DNA of 61,871 bases from Ophiocordyceps camponoti-saundersi (nom. inval.) (GCA_003339415.1 PDHQ01000207.1:1-61871); one strand, 5' to 3'; positions 52,457 through 61,871 are shown, numbered from the stretch's first letter. Numbers and translations are program-made. The notes: generated by a model from the letters alone, not told the origin.

Positions 52457-52964
52457 TATTAGTTAAGTATCTTTCCTAAGCTAAATAGGTAGCTAAAGTT
52501 ATATTATAAATTTCTTATAATAGAGATACTAATAAATTAAACCTAGAATATATATACTATATTAACTTCGATAATAGGGTTTAGGTAACTTATCTAAATT
52601 ATATAGTATATAGGAATATTATATCTACTATATAATATATTTTAGCTAATAAAGTTATAAAAGATTAAATAATAACTTTACTTATAACCTATCTTTTTTT
52701 TAAAAAATATAGAAAAGTAAGTATATTATATATACGTTCCTCCTTTTACTAACTACCTCCCTATCCTCCTCCTATATTAACTTTATATATTATATTAATA
52801 TTATATTAGTCTTAGATTAGTATTATTTTAAGTTTAACTCCTCTTTATACGTATCCCTAACCTCCTACTTTATTTATATAGAAATAGTAATCTTTATAAC
52901 GCGTATTACGCGTATTTAACGCGTGTTATATTCCCAAGCAGCTAGTAATATATATATTCTAATA
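52457..52964 (+). repeat. Element D 3' LTR (508 bp)
   Basis: It is the same length as the 5' LTR and ends tattctaata just before the target duplication attaa. Confidence 0.92.
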
Positions 52965-53412
52965 ATTAAGTATATCTATTTTTTTAAATTAAAAGATTTC
53001 TAGCGTTAATTTATTTAAGAAGATTATACGCCTTTAATCTTTTTTACTTACTTATCCTAACGTTTTTTTTATCTTAATTATTTTCGGCGATAATAAAAAA
53101 AAGAAAAAAAAAGGGAAAACTATCCGTATTTATAGGGTTTTCTTATATTCTCTTATTTTCTTTCCCCCTTTATTCTCGCTTATATAATCTTTCCTATTTT
53201 ACTTACTATAAGGCCGCTTTTTTAGTAATAATAGGTAGCTATAGCTAAATTTACTTTAGGTAGCTCCTACTTAACTTAATTAAAACTCGCTTCGCTTCTT
53301 AATTTAGTAATCTACTAAAATCCTTAAATATTTAGCTATTATTATTAGATAATATTATTATATTAATTTTATAGCTTATATAGTAATACGCTAAATCTTA
53401 GTCTTATTATTA

Positions 53413-53611
53413 TAAAATCCCTTAATCGGTCTTAGATTATAGGATTAGATTAGATCGTATAGTATTATACGTTAGGGTATTAGTAGTTATAATCCCTTTT
53501 TATATTAGTTTAATAGTAAGTCTAGTAATAATAATAATTCCTCTAAGTCCCCTTTTCTTATCCTCTTATCCCTTATCCCCTTATACCTTATCCTCTAACG
53601 CCTATTTAATA
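53413..53611 (-). repeat. Element G3 LTR (199 bp)
   Basis: It begins taaaatcccttaatcgg and ends cctatttaata, and is fully RIPped. It marks the right edge of the nest. Confidence 0.88.
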
Positions 53612-56600
53612 GTTATTATAGATTACTTATCGAAATATATTTAGCTTAAAGCTATAATATTTATAAATATTAAATAATATATTAAGCGCTTTATCTAATA
53701 TTAGTAATAGTTTTAACTTCCTTTATAAGTTAATTTCTAATTATAGTTTTAATTAGATAAGCTATTTTTAGTTTACTTTTTACTATCTTATTAAAGTTAA
53801 TAAGCTATTTTTTATAATATATTACCCCTAAACTAATAAAAATATAAAATATATAAACTAAAAAGTATAAGCTATTTTTTATTATATAATTTTTTTTTAT
53901 AATTTAACTAGCTATATTACTTACTTACTTACTAACTTACCTTAAATAATTAGGATTTATTTATAATAAATATTAGTTTTAACCGCTTATTTTATAGCTT
54001 TAATATTACTTTTCTTAACTAGCTAGCGGAGGTAGCTACCCTTATTTTTTTCCTAAAAAGCTAAGCTATAGCGTTTACTTATTTCCTTTATAATAGCGTT
54101 AAACTAATATAAGCCTTTATTACCTAAGCTTAGTAGCGGTAATAGGACTCCTTAAATAAGTCTTACTAATTTATAAAATAGTTCTAAATTAATAACTTTA
54201 TATAGCTTAACTTTATTTATATATAGTTTAACTATCTATTTTAAAAGCTTAATTACCTTAAGGGTAAATATAAAGTAATAGCTATATTAACGCTACTTAT
54301 TATTACTCTTAATATATTATTTAATATTTACTTTACTTTTTATATTAACTTTATTAAGCGTATTATTAATAACCTTTTTCTATTTTAATTACTTACTAAC
54401 TTTTAGCTAAATCCCCTTTTTTATTTTTCTTATAATAACTTATCTTTTAATAAGTATAAAATTAAAAAAAAATTTATTATAAAAAACGCTAAAAGTTAGC
54501 GCTTATAAAATAAGATATTTTATTAACTTATTTTTATAAAATAAAAAAATTATATTATTTTAACTTAAAAGCCGCTTAATAGCTTTAAATATTATATAAT
54601 ATTAAACTATTTTAAGTTTATATAAAGGGATATATATTTTTATAATAGCTTAAAATAAACTTATTTATATATTTATTTAAGCGCTTTTTATAATTAATTA
54701 TCCCCCTTAAGTAATTTTCCTTTCTTATTATATAAATATAATATTACCCCTTTACCTTTTAATTTTTTTTTATTTCTTATTTACTTACTCCTCCTCTTTT
54801 TTTATATTAGCTTTAAGCTAATATTTACTTTCTTTACCTTTTTCTTATAATTTTTTATTATAATTAATTAACTTAAGAGATTATTATAATACTAGCTATA
54901 GCTTAGCGCTAATATTAACTTATAATAAATATATTTCTAAGTAGGGGAGAGTATATTTTAAAGCTAGGAGAATATTTAATATAATATTAATAATAAAAAT
55001 CTTACTTATCTTATTTTTAAGCTACGCGCGCTACGTATAAGCGCTAGCGTAAACTTACTTTATTAATATATAATAAAAAGGAGGATAAGTAATATATATA
55101 AGCGCTAAGTAATTAAAAGCTAAGTAATATATATAACTTAGTAGAGGTAGTATATTATATAATAGTAAGTAAGCTTAATATATTATATAAATTAATTAAT
55201 ATTATAATTATTTAGTAAGAGATATTATTTTTTTTCTTATTTTTTTACTTCTATATATTAATATTTACTTAGCGGTTTATAATTTAAGTAGCTTACTTAT
55301 TTTATTATTATTTAAAAATTTATTACTATTATTTCTTTTATTATTAAAAAGATATTTTATATTATAAAGTAAAAAAATTAAAGCTAATAGTAAAGGCGCC
55401 TTATTATTATTATTATTAATATTAATATTATATTACTACTAAAAATATACTATAAATTAAAATATATAAGGCGGGTATAGTAGTTATATTACTAATAGCG
55501 GGGATAAGCGTAAAAGATTATTATTACTTATATATAAAAAGGGCGTTAAAGTTAGTTACTAATTATAATATAATATAAATAATAGCTAATATAATTTATA
55601 AGTAATTAACGTAAGTAAGAAATTTTAGTATAAGCTAGGCGCGCTAGCTAGAGACTTTTTTAGTATAAGAGTAAGTAAGTAAGGTAATAGCTTATCTTTC
55701 CCTAACTATTATTTATAAGTTATAAATAGCTTATTATAAGTATATATTTATAATAAAAAGGTATTTTTCTTAAAAATATTATCTTCGCTATTATTTATAT
55801 ACTTTATAAGCCGCCTTATAACTATATTAATAATTAATATTATAGCTATTATAAAAATCTTAGATATAAGAAATATATAAATATTTTACCTTTTATAATA
55901 TAATAATATTTTTATTATTTAAATCCCTTTTTATAATATATCTGCTTATTATATAAAATAATAATTATAGCTAATTAAATAATATATTAAAATAGTAAAA
56001 TAATAACTTAATAAATGTAAAAAGCTTAAAGAATAATAATAAAAAAAAATAGCTATAAAAAGCTTAAATAATAATAATAATAAGAAAAAAAACTATAAGG
56101 ATATAATAGCGGAATAATAAAATATAAGGCTTAGAAAAAAATTTACTTAATAAGATAGAAATAATATAATTAGCTTAAGGAGAAAAAGAAAAAAAAAGGA
56201 AGAAAAATTTTCTATATAAAAGGTATTTTAACTTATACCTATATACTATAGCTAGAAATACTTTTTTCCTAAAATAGCGGGGTATATAAGGGATTCGGGC
56301 TATACCCGAATAGCTAAGTTATATAAGGGGTACTTAGTTAAGTCCGCGCGTATAACGGGCGCGGGGTATATATAAGTATATATAATTAGTTAGCGCCGCG
56401 CGCGGGATAGGCGCGGGCTATATATAAACTATAACCTTAAGTACGTATATTATATATACCTTAAAACCTCTTAAGTTATTTTATATTAATAAAGTTAGCT
56501 TTTTATAAATATTAAGAAGTATAAGACCTTTATAAAAAAGGGAATATATATAAGGATATTTTATATATAAGTAAGACTTAAAGTCTTTTTAATAAATAAA

Positions 56601-56796
56601 ATATAAATAATTATTAAGAATTAAAAAATATACTTTTAATAATAATAATCTTTATTAACTTTTATATATATATTATAAAAGCTAACTAATAATAAGAATA
56701 ATAAATAAAATAATATTATAATTTTTTTAAATATTTTATTATATAATAACTATTATTAATTTTAATAAGTATATTAAAATTTTTTTTAAAAAGTAA
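53612..56796. other. Very AT-rich gene-free debris
   Basis: No gene is visible. The sequence is almost pure A/T with scattered CpG, and CpA and TpG are nearly absent. It was not matched to the elements of the nest and is probably older RIPped repeat. A GC-richer patch at about 56280-56425 holds the inverted repeat attcggg/cccgaat (56293-56311) and CG-rich words such as gcgccgcgcgcgg. Confidence 0.6.
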
Positions 56797-57122
56797 TATT
56801 ATACGCTAATATTTATAAAGATTTCCCCTAAATATCTTATAATAATTTCTAAAAATTTCTAATTATATTTATATAACTTTTAGAAATCTTATTATAAAAT
56901 TACCTAAAAGACTTTAAAAGAAATTACTAAGAAATATAATTACTTCCTTAATAGGATTTTACTATACCCTTTCCTATCTTTATTAGTATATGCCCTTATA
57001 TATTTTACTAAGATTCCGCCTATAAAAGTTTTCTTTTTCTTTCTCTCTTCTCTCCTTAACTTAGAATCTTTATTTATAGTGCTAATATTATTATTTACTT
57101 AATATATTTTTAAGCTATAATA
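56797..57122 (+). repeat. Solo LTR of family A/B/C (326 bp)
   Basis: This is the reverse complement of the A and B LTRs: it starts tattatacgctaat and ends aagctataata. It contains the diagnostic gtgctaatattattattta block and the C/T-rich stretch at about 57030-57060. It has only one copy of the 45-bp repeat. No matching target duplication is evident (agtaa on the left, ttatt on the right), so it may be a recombined or eroded copy. Confidence 0.85.
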
Positions 57123-57461
57123 TTATTTAGCTTAGGGAAGATACTTAACTAATACTAACTATATATTTTATACGGTAACTAAGCGCTATTAGTAAAACTA
57201 AAATATTATTATTATAAACCCTTTATCTAAATATAATTAGTTATAAACTAATCTTTTATAATAATATACTTTTTCTTATATAGTTAAAGAGTATTATTTT
57301 TTAAAAACTTTTTTACTACTTTAGATATTATAAAGGGTTTAAGTATAAAATAGGCCCCTAGTATATAATTAAATAGATAAAAAACTTAATATAAGGTAAG
57401 AACTGTTTACTTATATAATTGCGTAGTTATATAATCCGTATTTAGTTTTCTTATTAAGCGA
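57123..57461. other. AT-rich spacer upstream of the gene island
   Basis: No gene is visible. Positions 57125-57152 resemble the reverse complement of the D/E LTR start (tagcttagg.aagatacttaacta), so a D/E fragment probably lies here. The composition changes to normal at about 57462, where CpA and TpG become common. Confidence 0.6.
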
Positions 57462-57514
57462 TCATTGCAAAACCCCAAAGGCCGTGATAGGAACCCCTGC
57501 CCCAGCCCTGCTTG

Positions 57515-57544
57515 ATGCGCGAAAGTGTCACCTTTAACCTGTAG
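57515..57544 (+). promoter_or_regulatory. Upstream ORF 1 of WAPL (9 codons plus stop)
   Basis: The ATG at 57515 opens a 9-codon frame ending TAG at 57542-57544, 115 bases before the main ATG. It matters only if transcription starts upstream of it, which the sequence does not show. Confidence 0.35.
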
Positions 57545-57627
57545 GTGCTAGTAGGCAGGTGCTTGCGGCAAGCATCTCTCTGTGTCGTACATAAGCACCC
57601 TATCACCTCGCTTTCTGTCACCTCCTC

Positions 57628-57702
57628 ATGCCTATGCGCATACACTCTCACGGGTCCAGATGGATTCGCGACCTGCAAAGGGCGCAGGCTCTAAAAAGCT
57701 AA
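57628..57702 (+). promoter_or_regulatory. Upstream ORF 2 of WAPL, overlapping the start codon
   Basis: The ATG at 57628, with a second in-frame ATG two codons on, opens a 24-codon frame. It ends TAA at 57700-57702, past the main ATG at 57660 and in another phase. If it is in the mRNA it would lower initiation at the main start. Confidence 0.4.
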
Positions 57703-59903
57703 TGACATATGGAGCATTGTCACGCAGCAAGACTCCTGCTCCTCCAGCAACACGACAATCCAACCCAACCCCTCACTTTACCGTTCCGAAGCTGGCTGAG
57801 AGTAACAAAATATACAAGTACCGATCATTCGAGTTCGCTGGCACGGACACAAGCAAAACCCCGCCGGGCTTAGTGAGGCACTCTACGGAAATTTCCGCCA
57901 ATGAACACGGCATTCGAAAGAAAAGGAAGCAATCTGTATCGGCGACGCTTGACGAGCGACCCAATTGCGGCCTTGGTGGATTGTTGAAACGAGAATCGGA
58001 ATCAGTCGCCATTACGTCGCCCAATTTCGGCACCTGCTCTTCATCAGGCGAAAGAAAACATCAGATGGATACCAGGCGTGCTTTCGCAGCGAACCAACTT
58101 CTCGTCGAAAGTTCTGGATTGAAAGACGATGGCAAACTATCGACACCCCGACGTCGCCGATTGATCGATGCTCTGGCGACACCTGACGGTCTGAGTACCA
58201 ACGAAGCCACAGATACTGTTTTGAACGGAAATCTCGAGGCCTCAGAGCTGGAAGAGGAATCCAACCTCACACAGCGGGTCCAGGCTATCCCGGAATCGCG
58301 TTCAGGGGCTGGAAATCGACGAAGTACGCCCTACGGTAGGAAAATTAGGTTAACATACAGCCAGTCTGGAAGCTCGTTTGGCAAGTCGCAAGCTTTGGAG
58401 GGATCCAGTCCCTTGGCTATAGGGTCTATAGACGACAGCATCTTACCCAACACACATGCGCCATCAAGCCCAGTCGGAGACGAGGACACATATAATTATG
58501 TACTTGATGACCCTCATCCTCAGCCTGCGATCCGAAGTGTACACGAGCTTCGACGATCTGGGGCATTTAACAGATATGCCGACGAGATAGATGATCTCCT
58601 GATCAGGATTGGCAAGCCTGGCACTGGTACATTAGCAACCAGGAGAACCGCTCTCTGTGAACTGGCACAGCGACTGGCCTTGGATAGCTTTGCTGAACAA
58701 TTCCGGGACCACGGTTGTCGCGATAAGATTGCAGTAGGTGTGGGTGAGGAGGATGACGTGATTTGTGGCTTTGCGCTTGCGGCAGCCTTAATCATCTTTT
58801 TTAAGTCGAATTCTGCACCCCATTTGGTTCGCGAACTTACTCGGCAGGGACTTGGAAAATTTCTAGGCCAACTTCTCCGAGTGGAAGACGACATAGACAT
58901 CTTCACCGCACGAAAGCATGCCAAGTTATCGCGGACCTTGTTGGCATCCTTATATGAAGTGAAGCGTACTATGATGGATACGTCAATCTGGCATGGATAC
59001 AAGCCCATTATTCTTTCTCCACGCACTTTGAGTCTGCGTCTACTTGAGACAGTATCAAGGTGTTCGGAGGGGCAGTTGCTACAGCAAGTGGCGGATGATC
59101 TGGGCAGGGACTTGACTACCGTAGCATCGGTGTTGAAAACATCAGAGGTACTTGACTATGCTCTCACGGTATATGCGCTCGAGATGTTATCAGGCGCGGG
59201 CGTGTCAATAGCGTCGGACAAAGCGGGGTTTTCGGAATTCCAGCTTCCAAAAAGCATATTCAGTTTCCTTCGAAGAGCCATGGCAAAGTGGCCATCCGAG
59301 CGTCACGACCTGGGCTCTGCGGTCATCAAACTGGCCATCAATACCACCAATACGGAGGACGGCGCGGCCGCTTTTGACGTTGCCGACCTTTCTCTCCTAG
59401 CCGATCGGATTGAACGAGGTTTTGCAACCGTGAAACAAGCTATCAGCTATGGCGCGCTCGAGAATGGCATTTACGACGAACTTCTCCTGATACTGGGTGT
59501 CATGATCAATGTAGTTGAGCATAGTCATCGAGCACGAACTTCCTTGGAAGGCACGGCCCTAGATAAAATCGCCAAGCTATGGGAAGACAATCAACCGGCG
59601 GTGAGCGAGGTCAGTATCTCCCAATAAAGCACATAATTGTATACCCAGCAGTGACCCGTTAACCTTTCTGAATCTATGACACAGGCGAATTCGGTTGAGA
59701 AATCGAAACTAAGCGTCGCCGTGAATTACCTCGCTGTGCTTCTAGGTTATTTATGCTTAACTGTGAGAGGCAAAATTCGAGTCAGCAAACAAATCGGAAG
59801 TTTAATTACGTCAATTCGTCAATTCGTCGATATGTATAAGTCCGTGGATAGCAGAAGCAACGAGCTCGAGCTTCTCGTAACCGAGCTTGGGAAGCAACTA
59901 TAA
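57660..59903 (+). CDS. WAPL-family cohesin-release protein (two exons)
   Basis: Family role: WAPL (Rad61/Wpl1 in yeast) opens the cohesin ring and releases it from chromosomes with Pds5, in the nucleus; the Pfam family is named for heterochromatin regulation. Exon 1 is 57660-59609 and exon 2 is 59685-59903, giving 722 residues. I start at the ATG at 57660 (MDSRPAKGAGSKKLMTYG). The frame is open 26 codons further up, but only from GTG, which fungi rarely use. The N-terminal 270 residues are basic, Ser/Pro-rich and low in order, with a conserved-looking KKLMTYG at 12-18. The WAPL domain begins near 274-293 (SVHELRRSGAFNRYADEIDDL), with DHGCRDK at 350-356. Exon 2 supplies SVEKSKLSVAVNYLAVLLG (653-671) and the helical C-terminus. 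No other gene is nearby. Codon composition is normal, unlike the flanks. The family call is from motif memory, not a search. Confidence 0.88.
59610..59684 (+). other. Spliceosomal intron of WAPL (75 nt; alternative 84 nt)
   Basis: The acceptor is ctatgacacag, ending at 59684, and a branch-like ttaac lies at about 59659-59663. Two donors fit: gtgagc at 59601 and gtcagt at 59610. Both give phase 0, so splicing joins either NQPA or NQPAVSE to ANSVEK. The second donor looks closer to the family (a SEA-type junction before the conserved block). Reading through the intron meets TAA at 59625-59627, so retention would remove the last 72 residues. Confidence 0.85.
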
Positions 59904-60045
59904 CTTATATAAAACAAACATTAGAAGTAGATTAATATTATATAAAGATATTATATATTATATATTATATAAACATTTATAAGGGCCGCTTGTAAAGATA
60001 CTGCTCGCAAGTTAAAGGCTCGTTCCCTGCCTAGTAGAGATAAAA
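59904..60045 (+). other. Probable 3' untranslated region of WAPL
   Basis: AT-rich at first, then 59985-60040 keeps CpA and TpG (cttgtaaag, actgctcgcaag, tccctgcc), showing that this sequence escaped RIP. No coding frame is visible. RIPped sequence resumes afterwards. Confidence 0.45.
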
Positions 60046-60655
60046 TTTAAAGACTAATTAAAAATTAAAAATAAAATCTACTTATATAAGAGAAATATTA
60101 AACTAACTAAGTATTTAAAAGCATATAAATTATTATATATAAAGGTCTTACTATAAGTATTATATAAAAATAAGCTAAAGTAAAGTTATAATTAAAGCTA
60201 TTATAAGAAATGCTAAAAAATAATAATAATTTATATAAGTAAGGAAGGAGATTTATATATAAGTTAGATAAGGAAAAGAGGTATATTACGTAAAATATAT
60301 TATAAAGGGGTAAGGTAATAAGAGTAAGGTAAGTTTTATTAGTAATTTTATTATAATATTTTAAATAAAAGCTTTAATAAACTTTTAATTAATATTAAAT
60401 TATTTTTAAAAAAAGATTAAATTATATTTAATTTAATATTACTTATTTGTTTATATATTAAAGGCTTTTATAATATCTAAAGCTTTTATAATATATTAAG
60501 TAAGAAAAATCCCCTAAAATAAAATAAAACCTCCTAACTATAAAAAAAAGCTTATTATATACTTATATAAAAATATAGCGGTAGCTAATAATAATATAAT
60601 ATAATAAGCTTATTACCTAAAGGTAATCTTAAATAATATAAAAAAAGTAAAATAA
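60046..60655. other. AT-rich gene-free stretch
   Basis: A/T-dominated with nearly no CpA or TpG. I see no gene, no LTR match and no tandem array in it. Confidence 0.6.
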
Positions 60656-60850
60656 GGAGGGGAGTGCGGAGAAAAGGAAAGTTTATAAGGTATAGGGCGG
60701 AAGGAGCGGGGCGGTATAGCGTAGCGTAAGGCGGTATAGGGCGGTATAGGGCGGTACGGGGCGGTATAAAGTAAGGTAGCGCGGCGTAAAGTAGAGGAAA
60801 GAAAATCCGAGGGGGGAGTAAGGTAAAGTAGCGGGGCGGCCGCTTTATTA
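60656..60850. repeat. GC-rich tandem repeat (10-bp unit gcggtatagg)
   Basis: Four adjacent units lie at 60731-60770 (gcggtatagg, gcggtatagg, gcggtacggg, gcggtataaa), with a further gcggtatagc at 60711-60720. They are embedded in G-rich sequence with gcgggg words. The block is sharply GC-richer than both flanks. Confidence 0.8.
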
Positions 60851-61690
60851 TTTATTAATAATTAGAGAGGGGGGGGGTATATTTTTTTCTTTTCTATTTT
60901 TTTTTCTTTTTCTTTTTTTTATTATTTTTAAAAAAAGTATATTTTTAACTTTTTTTCTTAACTTTTCCCCTTTTTTTAACTTTTATAATAAAAAGATAAT
61001 AATAATAATTATATAATTATATATTAATAAAATAATAATATTATAATATTTAAAATTATTTATAAAAAGCTATATAACTTTTTTTATATTATATATATAG
61101 CTTAATTAGCTAAATATAAAATTTTATATTAAAAATAATAAAATAAATAATATTATAATATATAATTATATATAAAGCTAATAGAATATATAAGCTTTTA
61201 ATTAGCTAATTATTATAATTATATAAAAGCTTAATATAAATATTATAAAATAAGTAAAGCTAAAAATAAAATTAAAAATAAAATTAAAGCTTAGGTATTA
61301 ACTAAGTTATAAATTTATTTAGATAAATTATATATAATAGCTATAAAGGTAGCTAAATATATTAATAAAAGAGGATAACTAAGTAGCTTATAAGTAAATA
61401 TAAAATAAAGCGGAGTAAAGCAAAGTTTAAAGCTAGCTAATAATAAATAGTAAGAGTAACTTTAAGCTAATTTACGCTATATTTAAGGGTAAGATAAAGT
61501 ATTAGAGCTTTAACTTATTATAATAATAATATTAATTAAGGCTAGTAAAGCGGCCGCTAAATTTACTTTTTTTATTATTATAATTACTAATCTTTCTCCT
61601 TATAAATTATATATATTAATTTTATTATATTTTAAAATATATATTATAAGCGGCGAGATAATTATTAAAGTAAGTAAAGCGGGCGGTAAA
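60851..61690. other. AT-rich gene-free stretch with poly-pyrimidine tract
   Basis: It opens with a G-run (gaggggggggg type, about 60866-60877) and a long T/C-rich tract to about 60980. The rest is A/T-dominated with scattered gcggccgc-like words (61550-61557). No gene was found. Confidence 0.6.
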
Positions 61691-61871
61691 GCGGTAAAAA
61701 AGATAGCTAATAAAAATAATAATAGCGATAATAATAATAATAATAATAATAAAAATAATAAAAATAATAAAAATAATAAAAATAATAAAAATAATAAAAA
61801 TAATAAAAATAATAAAAATAATAAAAATAATAAAAATAATAAAAATAATAAAAATAATAAAAATAATAAAA
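61690..61871. repeat. AT microsatellite, 9-bp unit aaaaataat, reaching the window end
   Basis: A short (taa)n run at about 61730-61750 passes into about 13 near-perfect copies of aaaaataat, which continue to the last base. The true end of the array is not seen. Confidence 0.92.

Larger units (their letters stand above)
49386..52964 (+). mobile_element. Element D: full-length D/E-family LTR element (3579 bp)
   Basis: It has two 508-bp LTRs (49386-49893 and 52457-52964) flanked by the 5-bp duplication attaa (49381-49385 and 52965-52969). The empty site ttttattaagtatatc is seen in G0 at about 10185 and in G1 and G2. The 2563-bp internal region begins with ttagtagcttttcttttt (probable primer-binding site) and has no recognisable coding domain. 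It contains a (TTA)n microsatellite at about 50940-50972 and short homopolymers. Probably non-autonomous. Confidence 0.93.
47438..53611 (-). mobile_element. Element G3 (family G), right part, interrupted by D
   Basis: 47438-49385 and 52965-53611 are collinear with G1 24.8-27.36 kb and G2 40.94-43.52 kb. The terminal LTR is at 53413-53611. Its remaining part lies to the left, beyond G0 and outside the window. It is the outermost and probably oldest element of the nest. No intact frame is present. Confidence 0.85.

Noticed and set aside
57030..57152. Full second D/E LTR next to the solo LTR
   Set aside because: Only about 28 bases match the D/E LTR start. The rest of the LTR could not be found on either side.
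1..57461. Mitochondrial DNA because of extreme A/T
   Set aside because: Loss is specific to CpA/TpG with CpG kept, LTR elements with target duplications fill the region, and no mitochondrial gene is present.
57582..57659. N-terminal extension of WAPL by 26 residues
   Set aside because: The extended frame starts with GTG, not ATG. The first ATG in frame is 57660.
57454..57678. Minus-strand frame over the WAPL leader
   Set aside because: It is a shadow of the leader and start of WAPL, with no recognisable product.
58520..59026. 168-residue minus-strand frame, plus shorter frames at 57773-58033, 57965-58186 and 58061-58270
   Set aside because: They lie antisense or out of phase over the well-supported WAPL exon 1 and show no domain.
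59676..59903. Separate small gene after WAPL
   Set aside because: It is in the same phase as exon 1, preceded by a good acceptor, and its sequence (KLSVAVNYLAVLLGYLCL) is the expected WAPL C-terminal block. It is exon 2.
59985..60040. Possible tRNA
   Set aside because: ggctcgttccctgcc faintly resembles a T-arm, but no acceptor stem, D-arm or anticodon arm can be folded around it.

Overview
The window looks like a chromosome segment of a filamentous ascomycete (Pezizomycotina). Two things point there. Almost all of it carries the signature of repeat-induced point mutation (RIP): CpA and TpG are nearly absent while CpG persists, and every recognisable old reading frame is broken at positions explained by C-to-T changes on one strand or the other. 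The single intact gene is a fungal-type WAPL (cohesin-release factor) gene with one short spliceosomal intron. The species cannot be named from the sequence.

Positions 1-53611 are a deep nest of dead LTR retrotransposons. I sorted them into four families. Family A/B/C is Ty3/Gypsy, about 6 kb, with TG..CA LTRs of 414, 369 or 326 bp. Family G is Ty3/Gypsy, 10.3 kb, with 198-bp LTRs and 4-bp target duplications. Family D/E is about 3.6 kb, with LTRs of about 500 bp and no recognisable pol. Family F is about 6.3 kb without its nested guest, with 411-bp LTRs. Matching target-site duplications and comparison with uninterrupted copies give this order. G3 (left part outside the window) was hit by G0 and by D (49386-52964). 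G0 was hit by an unidentified GC-richer element H (about 1572-9068) and by E (10743-47341). H carries element A (2876-8982) and a small non-RIPped terminal-inverted-repeat element (2364-2806). The 5' LTR of E was hit by G1 (11021-27363), which was in turn hit by B (16484-22500). The 3' LTR of E was hit by F (30487-47099), which was in turn hit by G2 (33204-43517). The window opens inside another minus-strand D/E-type element (1-686).

Positions 53612-57461 are even more AT-rich debris, with one solo family-A LTR (56797-57122). At about 57462 the composition changes abruptly to ordinary coding sequence. WAPL lies at 57660-59903 on the plus strand: two exons and 722 residues when the second of two possible donor sites is used. 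Two upstream ORFs precede it. Its 3' flank stays ordinary only to about 60045.

Positions 60046-61871 return to AT-rich sequence with a short GC-rich tandem repeat (60660-60850), homopolymer-rich tracts, and a 9-bp AT microsatellite that runs to the window end.

Functionally there is one living gene here, a regulator of cohesin and heterochromatin, sitting as an island of about 2.5 kb in a RIPped transposon desert. The rest is a fossil record of insertion, RIP and re-insertion.
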